Shown: positions 29,731 to 37,650 of the stretch, piece by piece | Numbering within the stretch: position 1 is the stretch's first letter | Layout of the letters: every line of letters begins with the position of its first letter | Source: a virus | Reading direction: 5' to 3' (one strand) | DNA: 64,000 nt | IMG/VR virus record: IMGVR_UViG_3300046787_000206 | Coordinates: 1-64,000 of that record | Position numbers and translations under genes: made by a program | The notes under the pieces: generated by a model | Database searches by the model: none | The model's input: only the letters and a program-made list of their open reading frames with translations | What the model was told of the DNA's origin: nothing

Positions 29731-30302
29731 TGGCAGTTCAAATACAATGGCGTCGTGATACAGCAGCTAACTGGACTGCTAACAACCCTACTCTTGCTCA
29801 GGGTGAACCTGCTTACGAGACCGACACAAACAAATTCAAGATTGGTAACGGCTCAACCGCTTGGAACTCTCTTGCTTACGGCGGCCTTTCAGGCGTAATG
29901 AACAGCCCAATCATTACAGGTGCGGGACAAGAAACTATCGCAATTCGCCCCGTATCATTTGCTGGTTCAAATGTCGACTTGTCATATGGGGCGGTCCACT
30001 ACTTCATATCAAATGCCACGGCTAATGGCGCTATAAACATTCGTTATAGCTCCACCGTTTCTCTAAACTCTTTTATGGCAGTCAATACCTCTGTGTCTAT
30101 CATCCTGGACATCACTAACGGTTCAACTGCTTACTACCCGACTAGCTTCACTATCGACGGTACTTCTGTAACCCCTAAGTGGAACGGTGGCACAGCCCCT
30201 ACTAGTGGAAACGCTTCTTCTATTGACCGCTACGCAATCACTATCGTGAAGACAGCCTCAGCAACTTATACCGTATACGCAACTCAAGTTAAATTCGCCT
30301 AG
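29730..30302 (+). CDS. Tail fibre protein with head-binding-like N-terminus
   Basis: A 190-residue protein. The N-terminus IQWRRDTAANWTANNPTLAQ, then GEPAYETDTNKFKIGNGSTAW, is a repeat known from many phage fibres and tropism determinants. The rest (about residues 60-190) is a beta domain. It probably anchors or caps a fibre that carries adhesin 4. The gene is coupled to its upstream neighbour by a one-base overlap. Confidence 0.82.
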   Translation: MAVQIQWRRDTAANWTANNPTLAQGEPAYETDTNKFKIGNGSTAWNSLAYGGLSGVMNSPIITGAGQETIAIRPVSFAGSNVDLSYGAVHYFISNATANGAINIRYSSTVSLNSFMAVNTSVSIILDITNGSTAYYPTSFTIDGTSVTPKWNGGTAPTSGNASSIDRYAITIVKTASATYTVYATQVKFA

Positions 30303-30311
30303 GAGTAACAC

Positions 30312-31670
30312 ATGCCATTTTTGGGTGTCGCTGGTCTTGGCGGACTTTTTGCGTTTCTGAAAGCTGAATCAAAGCCAACTGATGTATTTGGTGGGGTTCT
30401 TTCTGAAGACTCAACTTATTTTTATCGTACCTTTCGTGGCAGCGGCTCTTTTACAGTAACTGGAGGAACTCTGGCTGCTGATGTGCTTGTTATCGCAGGC
30501 GGTGGTGGCGGTCAGGGTGGCGGCGGCGGCGCTGGAGGCCTTCAAGGATTCCTTTCTCAAAAGTTAACTCCGACTTCGTACACAGTTACTGTTGGTTCTG
30601 GTGGCGCTAATAACGCATCAGGAACTAATTCTCAGTTTGGTAGTTTGACCGCATCTGTAGGTGGCGGCTATGGCGGTTCATGGCAGCAAGCATCGGGTGG
30701 TTCTGGCGGTTCTGGTGGAGGTGGTGCTGGTACACAAAACTCTAGCAATGCTACTGGTGGCGCTGGAACTGCTGGCCAAGGAAACGTAGGTGGTGGCGGT
30801 TGGACTGGAGGCGCTTCTCCGCTTGGTGGTGGCGGTGGTGGTGGTGCGGGCAGTGCAGGAACAACTGCTACTAGCACAACTGGTCAACCAGGCGGAAACG
30901 GTGTAGCCACGTACTCTTCTTGGCATACTGCTACTGGTACAGGGGTATCGGGATACATCGCTGGTGGCGGTGGCGGTGGCGGTTCAGCCGCAGGTTCTGC
31001 GGGCGGCTCTGGCGGTGGCGGTACAGGTAACTATGGCTCTCCTACTGCAGGTGCAAGTAATACAGGCTCAGGCGGTGGAGGTTCCTATACTGTTAGTGGA
31101 GGTGCTGGAGGTTCTGGTATTGTCATTGTGCGCTATGAAAAAACAGCTGTGCAAGCGTCTACTAGTGCTTATGAGCTTATTGGAACTATTTCTCTAACCT
31201 CTGCACAAACGTCAGTAACTTTTTCTGGAATTCCTGGTAGCTATAAGCACCTGCAGGTAAGGATGCTAACTAGAAGTGATTTTGGTAGCACAAGCGACGC
31301 TCTGAATATACAAGTAAATGGAGATACAACTGCTTCATATAGCCGCCACTGGCTTGAAGGTAACGGCTCTAGTGTTGGCGGATTTGTTGACACCTCTGCC
31401 ACTAAAGCCTGGCTGGGCCGAACTGTTGCGGATGGAAATACAGCAAATGTTTACACTCCCTGGATTGTCGACATTTTGGACTACGCACAAACAAATAAAA
31501 ATACCACGATACGCAGCTTTAGTGGCAATGTGGTAGGCACAATTAACTATGTGACATTTGCATCGGGGCTTTGGTATAAAACACCTGCGGTTACATCGTT
31601 GACATTCTTAAACAATACTGGTGGATATAAATCTGGTTCACGCTTTTCACTTTATGGGATACGAGGTTAG
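30312..31670 (+). CDS. Glycine-rich adhesin 4 with C-terminal SLYGI beta domain
   Basis: A 452-residue protein. The strand pair (LSEDSTYFYRTFRGSG) and glycine-rich domain (about residues 55-275, ending SGIVIVRYEKTAV) are followed by a beta domain (about 287-452). The beta domain starts YELIGTISLTSAQTSVTFSG and ends SRFSLYGIRG. The same beta domain is a stand-alone protein in the next gene and N-terminal in adhesin 5. AGGAG lies upstream. Confidence 0.85.
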   Translation: MPFLGVAGLGGLFAFLKAESKPTDVFGGVLSEDSTYFYRTFRGSGSFTVTGGTLAADVLVIAGGGGGQGGGGGAGGLQGFLSQKLTPTSYTVTVGSGGANNASGTNSQFGSLTASVGGGYGGSWQQASGGSGGSGGGGAGTQNSSNATGGAGTAGQGNVGGGGWTGGASPLGGGGGGGAGSAGTTATSTTGQPGGNGVATYSSWHTATGTGVSGYIAGGGGGGGSAAGSAGGSGGGGTGNYGSPTAGASNTGSGGGGSYTVSGGAGGSGIVIVRYEKTAVQASTSAYELIGTISLTSAQTSVTFSGIPGSYKHLQVRMLTRSDFGSTSDALNIQVNGDTTASYSRHWLEGNGSSVGGFVDTSATKAWLGRTVADGNTANVYTPWIVDILDYAQTNKNTTIRSFSGNVVGTINYVTFASGLWYKTPAVTSLTFLNNTGGYKSGSRFSLYGIRG

Positions 31671-31673
31671 TCC

Positions 31674-32171
31674 ATGGCAGACGCATTAGTACAGTTGGCT
31701 ACTATCACCCTTACATCTGCGCAGTCTTCGGTGGTGTTTTCTAACATACCTACAAATGGATTTAAGGATTTACACCTTGTCTGTAAGCTGGGAGTATCTA
31801 GCGCCAACGGTGGTGGATTTATTTTTAATAATGACACTACTAGTGGAAACTACTCTTGGGTTCAAATGCTTGGTAGTGGCTCGTCTACCTTATCTAACTC
31901 AGGTGCTCTAGCTAACAATAGTATGGCTATTTCACCAAACTACAACTTACCTACATCTTTAAGTTTAAATTTTACAATGGACATTATGGATTACTCTGCG
32001 ACTGATAGACATAAGACTATGATTTGGCGAGCAGACGACGCAGCTCAAAATACCCTAGCGATTGTTGGGCGCTGGGCAAGCACGAATGCCATTACTAAAA
32101 TTGACTTGTCAGCTAACGTCACTACCTGGCTTGCTGGAAGCACCTTCTCTTTGTACGGAGTAGTAGCGTGA
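31674..32171 (+). CDS. Stand-alone SLYGI beta-domain protein
   Basis: A 165-residue protein consisting only of the beta domain seen at the C-terminus of adhesin 4: LATITLTSAQSSVVFSNIP near the start, MDIMDYSATDRHKTM in the middle (compare VDILDYAQTNKNTTI in adhesin 4), and STFSLYGVVA at the end. The next gene overlaps its stop by four bases with a GTG start. It may act as an accessory or alternative receptor-binding tip. Confidence 0.8.
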   Translation: MADALVQLATITLTSAQSSVVFSNIPTNGFKDLHLVCKLGVSSANGGGFIFNNDTTSGNYSWVQMLGSGSSTLSNSGALANNSMAISPNYNLPTSLSLNFTMDIMDYSATDRHKTMIWRADDAAQNTLAIVGRWASTNAITKIDLSANVTTWLAGSTFSLYGVVA

Positions 32172-33565
32172 GTTATACCTTAATTTCTACACAGACTGTC
32201 GGAGCTGGTGGAGCTGCAAGCATTGATTTTACAAGCATTCCTCAGACTTACACTGATTTGATTGTTGTCTTTTCTCTACGAGGAACAGTGTCTGCGGGAG
32301 TTAGCAACGTAAAGCTTACATTTAATGGTTCAACAACAGGCTATTCTGGTAGAACACTTATGGGCTTTGGCTCTGGAGCAGGTTACTCTGAAACAAACGT
32401 TGACCAGTATTCAACTCCGTGGCCTTTTATCAATCTTTATGCCAATGTCGGCAGCACATCTACAGCCAGCACCTTTTCAAATGGTTCACTATTAGTGCCT
32501 AATTATACGGGAAGCGCTAATAAGTCTGTAAGCATCGATTGGGTAAATGAGACTAATGCGACTGCAGCTTGGTCTGGTATTAACGCAGGGCTCTGGTCTA
32601 ACACCTCAGCAATTACCTCACTCAGTCTCGGTGCCTACTCTGGAAACTTTGTGCAATACTCAACCGCATCACTTTACGGTATAAACCGTATTCCTACAGC
32701 TACTCTAGGAACTACTCCTACAGTTGACTACCTGGTAGTCGCTGGTGGAGGTACTGGCGGAGGCTATGTAGGTGGTGGCGGTGGAGCTGGCGGTCTTCTA
32801 ACTGGTTCGGCTTTTTCCGTTGCTTCAGGCTCACCTATTACCATCACCGTAGGTGCGGGTGGTGCAGGTGGCGCTGGCTCGGTCAGCAATGGTAGCAGCT
32901 CTACCTTCAGCTCAGTAACTGCCGTTGGTGGTGGACGTGGTGGTCAGGGTGGTGGCGGTGGCCAAGGTCCCGCAACCTCTGGTGGTTCAGGCGGTGGTGG
33001 TGGTTCGTCTACAGCTTCACCATCGACGCTGGTTGGTGGTGCTGGAACTTCTGGTCAAGGATTTGCTGGCGGTAATTCTGGAGGCATGGGTGGCTCGTAT
33101 CCATCTGGTGGTGGTGGTGGAGCTGCTGCAGTAGGAGTATCTCCAGCATCGACTAGTACAGGCGGTGGAAACGGTGGGGCGGGTGCAGTTAGCACTCTTA
33201 CTGGTACTACTATGTACTACGCAGGTGGTGGCGGTGGAGCTAACTCTAACGCTAGCGTTTACTTGCCTGGAACTGGTGGTCTTGGTGGTGGAGGAAATGG
33301 TGCACTGCATAGCAACGCCGATGGTTCGGTGGTTACTCCTGCTACAGCTGGACTAGCAAACACTGGCGGTGGCGGCGGTGGCGGAGGCTCTGCGGTCGGT
33401 AGTGGTAGCTCAAATACTTCTCTAAGTGGTGGTTCTGGTGTGGTTATTATCCGCTACCCAGATACTTACAACCCACCTTCAGCTACTACAGGTTCCCCAT
33501 CTGTCAAGTACATCAATGGTTACAGGGTGTATACCTGGACCGCATCTGGTTCAATTACTTTCTAG
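32168..33565 (+). CDS. Glycine-rich adhesin 5 with N-terminal SLYGI beta domain
   Basis: A 465-residue protein starting at GTG. Residues about 1-175 are the SLYGI beta domain (YTLISTQTVGAGGAASIDF ... ASLYGINR). About 185-430 is glycine-rich, ending GSGVVIIRYPD. About 435-465 is the YINGYRVYTWTASGSITF module shared with adhesin 2. The domain order is the reverse of adhesin 4. Confidence 0.85.
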   Translation: MSYTLISTQTVGAGGAASIDFTSIPQTYTDLIVVFSLRGTVSAGVSNVKLTFNGSTTGYSGRTLMGFGSGAGYSETNVDQYSTPWPFINLYANVGSTSTASTFSNGSLLVPNYTGSANKSVSIDWVNETNATAAWSGINAGLWSNTSAITSLSLGAYSGNFVQYSTASLYGINRIPTATLGTTPTVDYLVVAGGGTGGGYVGGGGGAGGLLTGSAFSVASGSPITITVGAGGAGGAGSVSNGSSSTFSSVTAVGGGRGGQGGGGGQGPATSGGSGGGGGSSTASPSTLVGGAGTSGQGFAGGNSGGMGGSYPSGGGGGAAAVGVSPASTSTGGGNGGAGAVSTLTGTTMYYAGGGGGANSNASVYLPGTGGLGGGGNGALHSNADGSVVTPATAGLANTGGGGGGGGSAVGSGSSNTSLSGGSGVVIIRYPDTYNPPSATTGSPSVKYINGYRVYTWTASGSITF

Positions 33566-33575
33566 GAGATAAATA

Positions 33576-33809
33576 ATGACTGAAATTCTAACTAAGGCCG
33601 TATGGAATGGCGACACTGGCGAGACTGAGATTGTCCCGCTTAGTGCAGAAGAGCTAGCTCAGCGTGAGCTGGACATCGCTGCTGCAGCTACTGCAGAAGA
33701 AGAGCGTTTAGCGGCTATTGCTGCTGAAGAGCTCGCTAAGGCTGATGCTATTGCTGAGCTAAAGGCTCTAGGCCTAAGCGACGCTGCTATCGCAGCCCTT
33801 ACTAAATAG
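33576..33809 (+). CDS. Small Ala/Glu-rich helical protein
   Basis: A 77-residue protein. A short N-terminal strand (MTEILTKAVWNGDTGETEIV) is followed by an Ala/Glu-rich helix (about residues 24-70) ending LGLSDAAIAALTK. Similar small proteins end fibre operons in aquatic phages and may be fibre chaperones or virion proteins. It has AGGAG and is followed by a strong terminator, closing the adhesin operon. Confidence 0.72.
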   Translation: MTEILTKAVWNGDTGETEIVPLSAEELAQRELDIAAAATAEEERLAAIAAEELAKADAIAELKALGLSDAAIAALTK

Positions 33810-33855
33810 GCTTACCTGGCTGCAGGTAGGAACACAAAACCCCGACAAGGTTAAG

Positions 33856-33887
33856 GTAATGGCCCCGTTTAATTATGGGGCCATTAC
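33856..33887 (+). terminator. Terminator after the adhesin operon
   Basis: An 11-bp stem GTAATGGCCCC/GGGGCCATTAC has a 10-base AT loop. Only short T runs follow. Confidence 0.7.
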
Positions 33888-33946
33888 TCATTTAGCCCGC
33901 AATCTACCCTGCGATAAGGGAAAATAGAACTCTACGGAGGTTTCTC

Positions 33947-35278
33947 TTGCCAGGTTCAGTAAAAATTAGTGGTGCTCAGCGCACTGTCGCTGCCCCTTAC
34001 GTAAAAGTAAATGGTACTTGGCGTACTGCAAGCATTGCTTACACTAAGGTAGCTGGAACTTGGCGTCAGTGGTATGCCGCTAGCATTACTGATGACTTTA
34101 ACCGTGCAGATGCAGCTTCCCTTGGGACCGTAAGTAACGGAGTTACCTCCTGGACAAATACTAGAGGCACATGGGCAATCGTATCCAATGCTGCTGTTGG
34201 TTCTGGAACTACTCCGCTAGCCTCTGTAACTAACCCGCTGCAGTCTTCTAACTACGAGCTAAAGCTAGACCTACCGTCTGGCTCAGGCTCAGGCCTTGCC
34301 TTCTGGGTGACAGACGCAGACAACTGGTACGGCGTAGTAAGCGGAGCTACAAGCACAACTACTTACTCTTGCCCTAATGGCGGAACACTATCAGGCACTA
34401 CCTGTAGTGGTACCAGTACCTATGCGGCTAGCTCTTCTACTACCACTGTCTCAGACCCTATGTACTACAGCTGTCCATCAGGCGGCTCACTAAGCGGCAC
34501 TACTTGTTACACCACCAGTACTTATGGCGCTCAGATTAACTGTTCTGGCCCGTACTACTACAACCCTGGCGGCTCTAGTACCTACAACGCAGGCCCAGCA
34601 ACCTACAGCGGCGATACCTTTGCTAAGTCTAGCGGCGGCAATTGCGCTAACTGCAGTTCAGGCCAAAACTGTTACAGCGGAGGCTGCTACAACCGTGGGT
34701 ACTACTGGTGTCCTGGTGGCGGTGTCGCTATTAACATGGACTGCTACATAACTACCACCACTCCTGCAGGGTGCAGTTCTGGTAGCCAAGGCACCCCTTG
34801 TGGTAGCGGTTGCTACAGCTACAGCTACAGCTGCCCATCTGGCGGAACTCTAAGCGGCAGCACCTGTACTGCTAACGGCTCGTACTCAGCACAGGCTAAT
34901 TATCCAACTCACCAAGAGACCACTTACTCTTGCAACTCTGGGGACACTCTTAACGGGACTACCTGTACTCACCCATTCTCGTACTCAGCCACTGGCACCA
35001 CCGTTTACGATTACTTCTACAAGGTAGTTCGCATGGCTGCTGGAACCCTGTCTACTTTGGTTCAGTACACAACTCCATCAAGAGTTGCTAGTCTTAAAGT
35101 ATCCACCTCTAATAGCTCTATTACAGCAGTTGCCTACACGGGAGCAGCTCAGACAGGTACTGTTATAACAAATAGTTATACAGCTACGTCTCCTGCTCTT
35201 ACAGCGGTTGCTGGAATTGTTGGAGTAGGAGCTGGGTACCAATCAAGCAACACCGTGGATAACTTCAACCTTAAGTAG
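33947..35278 (+). CDS. Fibre protein with Cys-rich repeats inserted in a beta-sandwich domain
   Basis: A 443-residue protein starting at TTG with GGAGG nine bases upstream. An N-terminal module has two copies of PYVKVNGTWR / AYTKVAGTWR. A jelly-roll domain begins at about residue 48 (DDFNRADAASLGTVSNG ... FWVTDADNWYGVV) and ends at the C-terminus (GYQSSNTVDNFNLK). Between its two halves (about 136-348) lies a Ser/Thr/Gly/Tyr-rich insert with 18 cysteines, including four copies of YSCPxGGxLxGxTC. No close family is recognised. The even number of cysteines suggests disulphides in the mature, extracellular virion. Confidence 0.8.
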   Translation: MPGSVKISGAQRTVAAPYVKVNGTWRTASIAYTKVAGTWRQWYAASITDDFNRADAASLGTVSNGVTSWTNTRGTWAIVSNAAVGSGTTPLASVTNPLQSSNYELKLDLPSGSGSGLAFWVTDADNWYGVVSGATSTTTYSCPNGGTLSGTTCSGTSTYAASSSTTTVSDPMYYSCPSGGSLSGTTCYTTSTYGAQINCSGPYYYNPGGSSTYNAGPATYSGDTFAKSSGGNCANCSSGQNCYSGGCYNRGYYWCPGGGVAINMDCYITTTTPAGCSSGSQGTPCGSGCYSYSYSCPSGGTLSGSTCTANGSYSAQANYPTHQETTYSCNSGDTLNGTTCTHPFSYSATGTTVYDYFYKVVRMAAGTLSTLVQYTTPSRVASLKVSTSNSSITAVAYTGAAQTGTVITNSYTATSPALTAVAGIVGVGAGYQSSNTVDNFNLK

Positions 35279-35284
35279 GACTAC

Positions 35285-35443
35285 ATGGAACCTGTAAAAA
35301 TCGAAGACCCAAAAGAACGATACGAAATCTGCAAGTCTTGCCCTGAATTCTTTAAGCCAACCAGACAGTGCCGTGAGTGCATGTGCTTCATGTCGGTAAA
35401 GACTAAAGTACACGAGGCTACTTGCCCACTAGGAAAATGGTAA
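35285..35443 (+). CDS. Small four-cysteine zinc-binding protein (DUF6171-like)
   Basis: A 52-residue protein with CKSCPEFF, CRECMCFMSVKT and CPLGKW, the layout of the DUF6171 zinc-binding proteins found in many T4-like and cyanobacterial phages. Cys16, Cys19, Cys29 and Cys32 are the likely ligands, with further Cys at 34 and 47. It lies six bases after the Cys-rich fibre gene. The function of the family is unknown. Confidence 0.8.
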   Translation: MEPVKIEDPKERYEICKSCPEFFKPTRQCRECMCFMSVKTKVHEATCPLGKW

Positions 35444-35448
35444 CCAAT

Positions 35449-35748
35449 ATGGACTACACACTAATCCGCACTGCACACGGCCCAGCTGTTCTAGGAGATG
35501 GAGAGGTTCTCTTCCTCAACCAGTTCCAGCAGCTAGTTGACTATATTGATGCTGACCCTAACTTCCTGGAGAATGCCAAGAAGTTTGTTTCAGATGAGAT
35601 TCGTCAGCTAGGTAACGACATCGCTGATAGTTTCTACAAGCCAGTGCTTGGAGGAGACCTTACTCAGCTATTGCACATGTATTTGAACTCGGTACAGCTT
35701 ATCGCTCAGCTAGAGCACAACTTTATCCCGAGTCTGCAGCACCGCTAG
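35449..35748 (+). CDS. Hypothetical protein
   Basis: A 99-residue protein (MDYTLIRTAHGP ...), mostly helical (VLFLNQFQQLVDYIDADPNFLENAKKF). I use the ATG at 35449 after the upstream stop. An alternative start at 35422 would overlap the zinc protein gene. There is no motif. Position before a probable head-completion gene suggests a structural or assembly role. Confidence 0.7.
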   Translation: MDYTLIRTAHGPAVLGDGEVLFLNQFQQLVDYIDADPNFLENAKKFVSDEIRQLGNDIADSFYKPVLGGDLTQLLHMYLNSVQLIAQLEHNFIPSLQHR

Positions 35749-35760
35749 AAAGGTTCCCAC

Positions 35761-36336
35761 ATGCGTGGAGGTAACGAAGGAAGCGATAGAAGTAGTCGCT
35801 TCGGCATGGACTACGAAGCTAAGTCTATCTACGAAGGTATGGCCGAAGAGCTTGGTGGTACCGTAGGCGTAGATGTTGACTGGTTCCGTTGGCAAGAATA
35901 CTGGCTAGACGATAATTATGTTGATGTCGTAGATGACATCTATGATGTATCTAGCTCAGAGCCTGGCAAGGGCCGCCGATGGATGCTTCCATTTAAGATG
36001 CCTGCAATCATGGCGCAGTTTATTCGTGGTAGTAACATCATGAACGAACGTGGTTTCTACGTAGCTGACACCCTGCGCCTAGTACTAAACGTAGGCGACG
36101 TACAGCGCCTAGTTCCTGGTTTGATTACCGATTCAAACACGCACATTAAAGATAGAATAATCTACCGTGGTGAAGTCTTTACTCCTACACGAGTTCTACC
36201 TCGTGGAGCTTTTGGTTACAAGTTTGCTGTCGTAACTATCGACTGCAACCAGGTAAACCCTGAGGAACTAGTGAACGACCCACAATTCACTAAGTACGCA
36301 TCGTTCCCTAAGACAGAGCGCAGAAATGCCGTTTAA
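35761..36336 (+). CDS. Probable head completion or neck protein
   Basis: A 191-residue protein. Its acidic N-terminus and two-domain layout with a beta-rich end (IIYRGEVFTPTRVLPRGAF ... FAVVTIDCNQVNPEEL) resemble phage head-tail joining proteins. It is followed, after the small basic genes, by tail completion proteins. AAAGG lies upstream of the ATG. The next small gene starts 11 bases before its stop in another frame. The role is inferred mainly from place. Confidence 0.6.
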   Translation: MRGGNEGSDRSSRFGMDYEAKSIYEGMAEELGGTVGVDVDWFRWQEYWLDDNYVDVVDDIYDVSSSEPGKGRRWMLPFKMPAIMAQFIRGSNIMNERGFYVADTLRLVLNVGDVQRLVPGLITDSNTHIKDRIIYRGEVFTPTRVLPRGAFGYKFAVVTIDCNQVNPEELVNDPQFTKYASFPKTERRNAV

Positions 36337-36451
36337 GTCCCTAGCTCAGATGCGTCTGATGTACTCTAAAAATCCTAAGATGGCCAAAGAGTGGGCATCT
36401 AAGACCCCCAATATTAAATCTCTACCAGAAAAGGCAAGTAAGAATGGCTGA
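36326..36451 (+). CDS. Small conserved protein (PFKS...MAKEWASKTP type)
   Basis: A 41-residue protein, MPFKSLAQMRLMYSKNPKMA then KEWASKTPNIKSLPEKA. Very small proteins with the pattern P-F-K-S-x-A-Q-x-x-x-M-...-A-K-x-W-A are common in many tailed phages and have no known function. It overlaps both neighbours (11 and 8 bases). It opens a cluster of Lys-rich small genes. Confidence 0.75.
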   Translation: MPFKSLAQMRLMYSKNPKMAKEWASKTPNIKSLPEKASKNG

Positions 36452-36746
36452 AAAGAAAAAGGAAACCTCTAAGAAGGACCCTCGTCTAGCCCGTGCTGGA
36501 GTTACTGGATACAACAAGCCTAAGCGTACGCCTGGGGCCGCAAAGTCACACGTAGTTGTGGCTAAGGAAGGTGACCAGATTAAGACTATCCGCTTTGGTC
36601 AGCAGGGCGTATCAGGCTCTCCTGAGAAGAAGGGCGAGTCTGAGGCATATCGCAAGCGCCGTGAATCATTCAAGGCTCGTCACGCCAAGAACATCGCTAA
36701 GGGAAAGATGTCAGCTGCTTACTGGGCTGACAAGGTTAAGTGGTAA
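36444..36746 (+). CDS. Lys-rich conserved small protein (IRFGQQGV type)
   Basis: A 100-residue basic protein. The C-terminal part IKTIRFGQQGVSGSP ... YRKRRESFKARHAKNI ... MSAAYWADKVKW is a conserved segment shared by small proteins of phages and large DNA viruses of algae. Function unknown. A nucleic-acid-binding or packaged protein is plausible from its charge. Its stop overlaps the next start by one base. Confidence 0.78.
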   Translation: MAEKKKETSKKDPRLARAGVTGYNKPKRTPGAAKSHVVVAKEGDQIKTIRFGQQGVSGSPEKKGESEAYRKRRESFKARHAKNIAKGKMSAAYWADKVKW

Positions 36747-36940
36747 TGGCTGAGAAGAAAAAGGCTACTAAGTCTAAGGTCAACGAGGCAGGCAACTACA
36801 CTAAGCCTGGTCTTCGTAAGACTATTTTTAACCAAATCAAAGCTGGCTCTAAAGGTGGCGACCCAGGTGAATGGTCTGCCCGTAAGGCCCAGCTTCTCGC
36901 TGCTGAGTATAAGAAGCGTGGCGGAGGATACAAGGACTAA
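36746..36940 (+). CDS. Lys-rich small protein (WSARKAQLL type)
   Basis: A 64-residue basic protein with KPGLRKTIFNQIKAGSKGG, then WSARKAQLLAAEYKKRGGGY, a conserved motif of small proteins in phages and nucleocytoplasmic large DNA viruses (I believe DUF5872-like, from memory). I start at the ATG at 36746, which overlaps the previous stop (TAATG), not at 36740. Function unknown. Confidence 0.75.
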   Translation: MAEKKKATKSKVNEAGNYTKPGLRKTIFNQIKAGSKGGDPGEWSARKAQLLAAEYKKRGGGYKD

Positions 36941-37185
36941 TGGCTAAAGCAAAGTCCCAACAGTCTTTAGATAAGTGGACAGACGAGAAGTGGAAGACCT
37001 CCGACGGTAAGCCGTCTAATGGTAAGAAGCGGTATCTTCCTGAAAAGGCCTGGGAGAACTTGAGCCCTGCTGAGAAGAAGGCTACGAATGCCGCTAAAGC
37101 TAAGGGCAATAAGAAGGGTGAGCAGTTTGTAGCTCAACCTAAGAAGATTGCCAAGAAGACTGCCGCCTATAGAAAGGCAAAGTAA
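36940..37185 (+). CDS. Lys-rich small protein (YLPEKAW type)
   Basis: An 81-residue basic protein. SQQSLDKWTDEKWKTSDGK, then RYLPEKAWENLSPAEKKAT, resembles another conserved small family seen together with the preceding types in large DNA viruses and phages. About one quarter of residues are Lys. It is coupled to both neighbours by TAATG overlaps. Confidence 0.75.
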   Translation: MAKAKSQQSLDKWTDEKWKTSDGKPSNGKKRYLPEKAWENLSPAEKKATNAAKAKGNKKGEQFVAQPKKIAKKTAAYRKAK

Positions 37186-37478
37186 TGACAGTACCTGTAG
37201 GAACCCGCAAGAAGTTCGGGCCATACAAAGGCTCCGCTCAGAATGGTGGGCGTGAAATCTACGTCTGGAAGACCAAGACCAAAGATGGCTGGAAGACCGA
37301 GTCAAGCAACAAGGCTCGTGTAGACCACGAAGAAAATACTGGCCGTAAGCTGCCTAAGAATGTTGATGTTGACCACAAGGACAACAACAAGAAGAACGAC
37401 TCTAAGGGTAACCTTAGAGCCATGTCACACGGCAAGAATGTTGCTAAGGAAAACAAGCGTAGAGCAGGTAAAAAGTAA
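37185..37478 (+). CDS. HNH endonuclease-like protein
   Basis: A 97-residue basic protein. The C-terminal half VDHEENTGRKLPKNVDVDHK, with DNNKKNDSKGNLRAM and HGKNV, matches the HNH fold: DH as first catalytic His, N in GNL, and a final HGKN. It may be a packaging-associated nicking HNH enzyme or a homing enzyme. It is embedded among Lys-rich small genes and overlaps both neighbours. Confidence 0.75.
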   Translation: MTVPVGTRKKFGPYKGSAQNGGREIYVWKTKTKDGWKTESSNKARVDHEENTGRKLPKNVDVDHKDNNKKNDSKGNLRAMSHGKNVAKENKRRAGKK

Positions 37479-37609
37479 TGGCTGAGAAGAAGAAACCAAC
37501 AGTACCTAAGCTGCCTGAGCTACCTAAGCTCAAGAATCCAGCTATGGCCCGTGACCAAAGACTGTCTGTCCGTAAAGCTAACTCTCAAGGAAAGAAGAAA
37601 AGCAAATGA
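37478..37609 (+). CDS. Very small Lys/Pro-rich protein
   Basis: A 43-residue protein, MAEKKKPTVPKLPELPKLKN followed by a basic tail ending KKKSK. The repeated P-K/E-L units are low-complexity. It starts in the stop of the HNH gene and its stop overlaps the next ATG (ATGA). The tight coupling on both sides supports real translation. Function unknown. Confidence 0.6.
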   Translation: MAEKKKPTVPKLPELPKLKNPAMARDQRLSVRKANSQGKKKSK

Positions 37610-37650
37610 ACGAATGTAAGTGCGAAAACTGTAAGTGCGGTAAGAACTAA
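37606..37650 (+). CDS. 14-residue Cys-rich micro-gene
   Basis: MNECKCENCKCGKN is a 14-residue frame whose ATG overlaps the stop of the preceding gene (ATGA) and whose stop overlaps the next ATG (TAATG). Four cysteines in the pattern C-x-C-x2-C-x-C are enough to bind one metal ion, as in metallothionein segments. The next protein ends with a similar CSCGKCASC. It could instead be only a coupling bridge. Confidence 0.45.
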   Translation: MNECKCENCKCGKN

